This document shows, one piece after another, positions 61,252-64,000 of a stretch of 64,000 nt of DNA (within the stretch, counting starts at the first letter, position 1; every line of letters begins with the position of its first letter). The DNA is from CAZSHG01 sp964459995 (GTDB taxonomy: Bacteria > UBP14 > UBA6098): contig CAYWOR010000006.1 in NCBI GenBank assembly GCA_964459995.1, forward strand, positions 62,001 through 126,000, written 5' to 3'. The notes beneath the pieces were generated by a model. That model was not told the DNA's origin. It worked only from the letters and a program-made list of their open reading frames with translations, and did not search any database. Made by a program: the position numbers and the translations under genes.

Positions 61252-64000
61252 ATGCGCATCGCCTGGAAAACTATTTCATTGTTGCTGTTAATCCTGATGG
61301 CGGGTTTAGTTCTCGCGCAGGAATCGGCGGACGATCCATACACGATAAAAATGGCCAATCGCGCGGCCAAAGAAACCGGAAGGACCACGAAAGTCGTGGT
61401 TACGGACACAACATACCGTCGCGCGCCGAATATCACGGAAAAGACCGTGGCCAACGGATTTGTCCGTCATGAGTTGCCGGAACCGAGAAGACTCGACCCG
61501 AAGGACGCGATTTTCCTTCCGGCTATTGCTCCGACTAAAATCGATTATAAGCCTGTCAGAAGCACACCTTCTTCCGCACGGCCTTCCTACAGCGAGACAC
61601 CGCCATGGGAACCCGGCGAGGCGGAAGCTTTCATGGCTTCCGACATCCTCGTAAGCATCCCGAACACTCGTCCACAGAGACAACCTCACTGTGTTACGGG
61701 AACAGACGGCCATATCTACGCGGTTTGGGGCGAAGCAATTAGCGGCGGTGCGAATGCAATCATGTTCTCGAAATCGACCGATGCCGGGCATACATGGAGC
61801 ACTGCAATCGTCGTCGATAATGTCGGAACTAACTATTCGCCCAGAGTAGCGGTGTATGGCACCGGTTTCAGTGCTATCGTCCACGTGGTTTATAACTATG
61901 TTGACTGGCACGTTCAGGACTACTACGACACCTCAGGGACATATCTTTATACAGATACCATCTTCGAGGGCGACGTTTACTACGCAAGAAGCACCAGCGG
62001 CGGCTCGACCTTCGGAGCATATCAAGCCATTGCAAACAGAGATATCAATATCCTCTTCATCAATATCAATTACGACGAGGGTGGCCCAGATATCAACGTG
62101 GATGGTGTCGGAAATGTCTGCATCACCTACTACGGTCAAGCAGACGAAGGGCATTATGTTTCTATGGCGATTATGATCCTGCTGATCATTCTCTACGAGG
62201 GCCTACCGCCATTCTGGATAGATTACACATGGTATGACGTCAACATGCGAGCATCGATAAACCACGGCGGAACCTTTGGTAGCCGACATCGAATTATGAT
62301 GGAATGGTTTATGGACAATTCGCTTACCGGTTCAGATGTTCAAGGGACGGGAAGTTCTGCGATAACGCATTGTATTTACACCGCGACTGGGATATTATCC
62401 CTCGGTTCGGCAACTTCATATTATCGAAGGGTTAATAATCCCTTCTTCAGTCCGTCGAACAGCATGGATAATTTCGTCGCAAGCGGTTATGTCGCGCCGT
62501 CAGGTCTTCGCGTTGACTCATTGGGCAACACACGTGCCGGTGTAACGCAGATTTCTGGCTGGGGCTACGATGTATTCTATTCGATGACCACTAACGGCGG
62601 GATTTCGTGGCCATTACCGACCCCTGTTGCGGCGAGTGTCGCGGATGAATGGGAACCGAGGCTTAGACTGGATGCCGCCGCGAATACCTTCCTCGTGTGG
62701 TCTGACGAAAGACATATCAACACCGATGTTTATTGCGTCTGGTCCGAAGACGGTGGAAGAACACTTCGTTCGGATCAGCATCGTGTTAACCAAACAGCTC
62801 TCGCCGACCAGCTTTGGCCGGGAATCGGGCTTTTCCTTTCGGACACCACCCGCCGTCTCGATGTTGTTTGGTGGGACACTTGGCACGACCCGGACGGAGA
62901 CATCTATTACAACAATGCTAATTGGTGGAGAACCAATTTCAACGTGATGCTTCACGATTCCCTCGCGAATCCCATGGGCGGAACCGTTATGATTCGTTAT
63001 CGAAGTTTCGATGTTCAGATCATCCGTCCTATTTCCACCGGTTATCATATAATTTACCACGATCCGGGCACACAAATCGCCTTCAGCCGCTTGAGTTCCG
63101 GCTCTGATGCTGTCGAGCGCTGGATTTACCATGAAACCGACAGTTTCGTCGTAACTCCGCCTGTGCCGGGCAATACTTATAATGTCGTTTACTACGACCA
63201 GTATTATACAACTTTCTCGGCGACTATTGCGAACTCGCCAGCTTGCACGGTAAGCACCATTCCTTCCTTCCCCTTCACCTATGAGTATTTCGCACTTACC
63301 GAGGTAAGGTTTACCGATCATACTGGATGGGCCAATGTTCGCGGTGAATACAACTATCCGGGTACGCATCCGACACCACCTACCGGCGACTGGCGCTGGT
63401 ATTGTCCCGAGCCTACCGGATTGGTTCTTTCACCGAGTATCTCGCCGAACTATTATTTCCAGTATCGCGCTCGTTTCAACGATCCGCGCAAACTTAACGA
63501 CGCCGAGTGCACACATACGATTCCCCATTTTACCTTGGTTCAGCGATACCACGGCGGAATAAACCTCGGCGGAACAACGCCATACACCGGCTGGACGGAT
63601 TGCGGAAGCTCCTATGAATATGAAGATCCCAAGGTCGTTTCGGAGTCTCAGAGATGGGACATTATCGCCGGCGCTACCGGCGTGGTTGACGGCACAGGTC
63701 CATACGAACCGGCCGCATATCATCAGTGGCGTCCGACGATAAACCTTATCGGGCCGTATCTTCCTGAGAACCCGACATATTGCGAAACCCTCTATGTTGG
63801 CGGTGTTCGCACTGGTGTATCTAACCTGGCCAGTGTTTATCAGCCATGGGCGGACTGCGGATCGCCTCTGTGGATGGGCGAATTTACAACGCTCGGATGG
63901 GTTGCACGCGACCCCAGAGTCTTCGATCCGGTTGTTAGCGCATTTATGGCAAACATTCGCTACGGCAACGTCGTTTCGGTCATACTTCGCAACGACTTCG
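61252..64000 (+). CDS. Exported BNR-propeller protein, paralogue of the previous gene, 3' end missing
   Basis: An open frame of more than 916 codons from the ATG at 61252 (AGGGGGTAG before it) to the window end with no stop. Signal peptide MRIAWKTISLLLLILMAGLV, ending LAQ. A Pro-rich linker is followed by BNR-type blades (GTDGHIYAVWGEAI, MFSKSTDAGHTWSTAIVVDN, TTNGGISWPLPTPV). Near the window edge ADCGSPLWMGEF and YGNVVSVILRNDF match SDCGAYLEFSD and NNASVTVRNDFGF of the 54407-61162 protein, so the two are paralogues with the same domain order, and InlB-type repeats probably follow beyond the window. Confidence 0.85.
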   Translation, partial: MRIAWKTISLLLLILMAGLVLAQESADDPYTIKMANRAAKETGRTTKVVVTDTTYRRAPNITEKTVANGFVRHELPEPRRLDPKDAIFLPAIAPTKIDYKPVRSTPSSARPSYSETPPWEPGEAEAFMASDILVSIPNTRPQRQPHCVTGTDGHIYAVWGEAISGGANAIMFSKSTDAGHTWSTAIVVDNVGTNYSPRVAVYGTGFSAIVHVVYNYVDWHVQDYYDTSGTYLYTDTIFEGDVYYARSTSGGSTFGAYQAIANRDINILFININYDEGGPDINVDGVGNVCITYYGQADEGHYVSMAIMILLIILYEGLPPFWIDYTWYDVNMRASINHGGTFGSRHRIMMEWFMDNSLTGSDVQGTGSSAITHCIYTATGILSLGSATSYYRRVNNPFFSPSNSMDNFVASGYVAPSGLRVDSLGNTRAGVTQISGWGYDVFYSMTTNGGISWPLPTPVAASVADEWEPRLRLDAAANTFLVWSDERHINTDVYCVWSEDGGRTLRSDQHRVNQTALADQLWPGIGLFLSDTTRRLDVVWWDTWHDPDGDIYYNNANWWRTNFNVMLHDSLANPMGGTVMIRYRSFDVQIIRPISTGYHIIYHDPGTQIAFSRLSSGSDAVERWIYHETDSFVVTPPVPGNTYNVVYYDQYYTTFSATIANSPACTVSTIPSFPFTYEYFALTEVRFTDHTGWANVRGEYNYPGTHPTPPTGDWRWYCPEPTGLVLSPSISPNYYFQYRARFNDPRKLNDAECTHTIPHFTLVQRYHGGINLGGTTPYTGWTDCGSSYEYEDPKVVSESQRWDIIAGATGVVDGTGPYEPAAYHQWRPTINLIGPYLPENPTYCETLYVGGVRTGVSNLASVYQPWADCGSPLWMGEFTTLGWVARDPRVFDPVVSAFMANIRYGNVVSVILRNDF

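Overview
The window looks like one draft-assembly scaffold (it has a run of exactly 100 N at 33175-33274) from an uncultivated, didermic bacterium of the wider FCB group. Evidence for this: many large exported proteins end in a PNPFN...IYDxxGR...GxYFVR tail, the type A sorting domain of type IX secretion (T9SS). There is a PorE-like lipoprotein (PD40 propeller plus OmpA) and a PorP/SprF-like barrel fused to OmpA domains. LptG implies lipopolysaccharide transport. Promoters are of the classic sigma-70 form (TTGACA-17-TATAAT before secD) and genes have strong AGGAGG-type ribosome sites, which argues against Bacteroidota proper. I cannot name the phylum.

Layout. 1-2737: truncated phosphatidylserine decarboxylase (minus) and pheT. 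2862-12065: a tight four-gene set of exported proteins (ADSA-repeat/beta-helix protein, cysteine-rich giant, sulfatase-modifying-factor-like protein, predicted barrel). 12126-16585: three tandem paralogues with different AT-rich N-terminal halves and near-identical GC-rich C-terminal halves that carry palindromic repeats in frame. 16582-21831: PorE-like lipoprotein, a gene remnant and a double metallophosphoesterase. 21849-24796: repeat-rich zone with a lipoprotein, a GNAT acetyltransferase, an unrecognised protein and a 21-bp tandem array. 24955-29098 (minus): a compact AT-rich operon of a DndC-like sulfurtransferase, a GHKL ATPase, a methyltransferase-like protein and a zinc ribbon, a candidate defence or DNA-modification system. 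29156-33292: a ParE/RelE-type toxin-antitoxin pair, a PD-(D/E)xK nuclease-like gene with 3' and 5' partial copies, and perR-katA. 33296-36166: a protein built of about 30-residue GGNDxY repeats plus HEAT repeats. 36448-46084: exported 5'-nucleotidase, lptG, then a pilus/competence cluster (ComEA-like, pseudopilin, PilM-like, PilN/O-like) interrupted by hicAB, then the PorP-OmpA protein. 46199-49148: secD-secF. 49235-64000: a V4R-like sensor, a C25 (gingipain-type) protease and two giant BNR/InlB-B-repeat exported proteins, the last one cut by the window edge.

Much of the region serves protein export and the cell surface: SecDF and the T9SS-like parts move cargo, and the PNPFN proteins are the cargo. 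Overlaid on this is a mobile layer: at least five families of small palindromic repeats (several inserted in frame in coding genes), two toxin-antitoxin pairs and a defence-like operon. No tRNA, rRNA or CRISPR array was seen.
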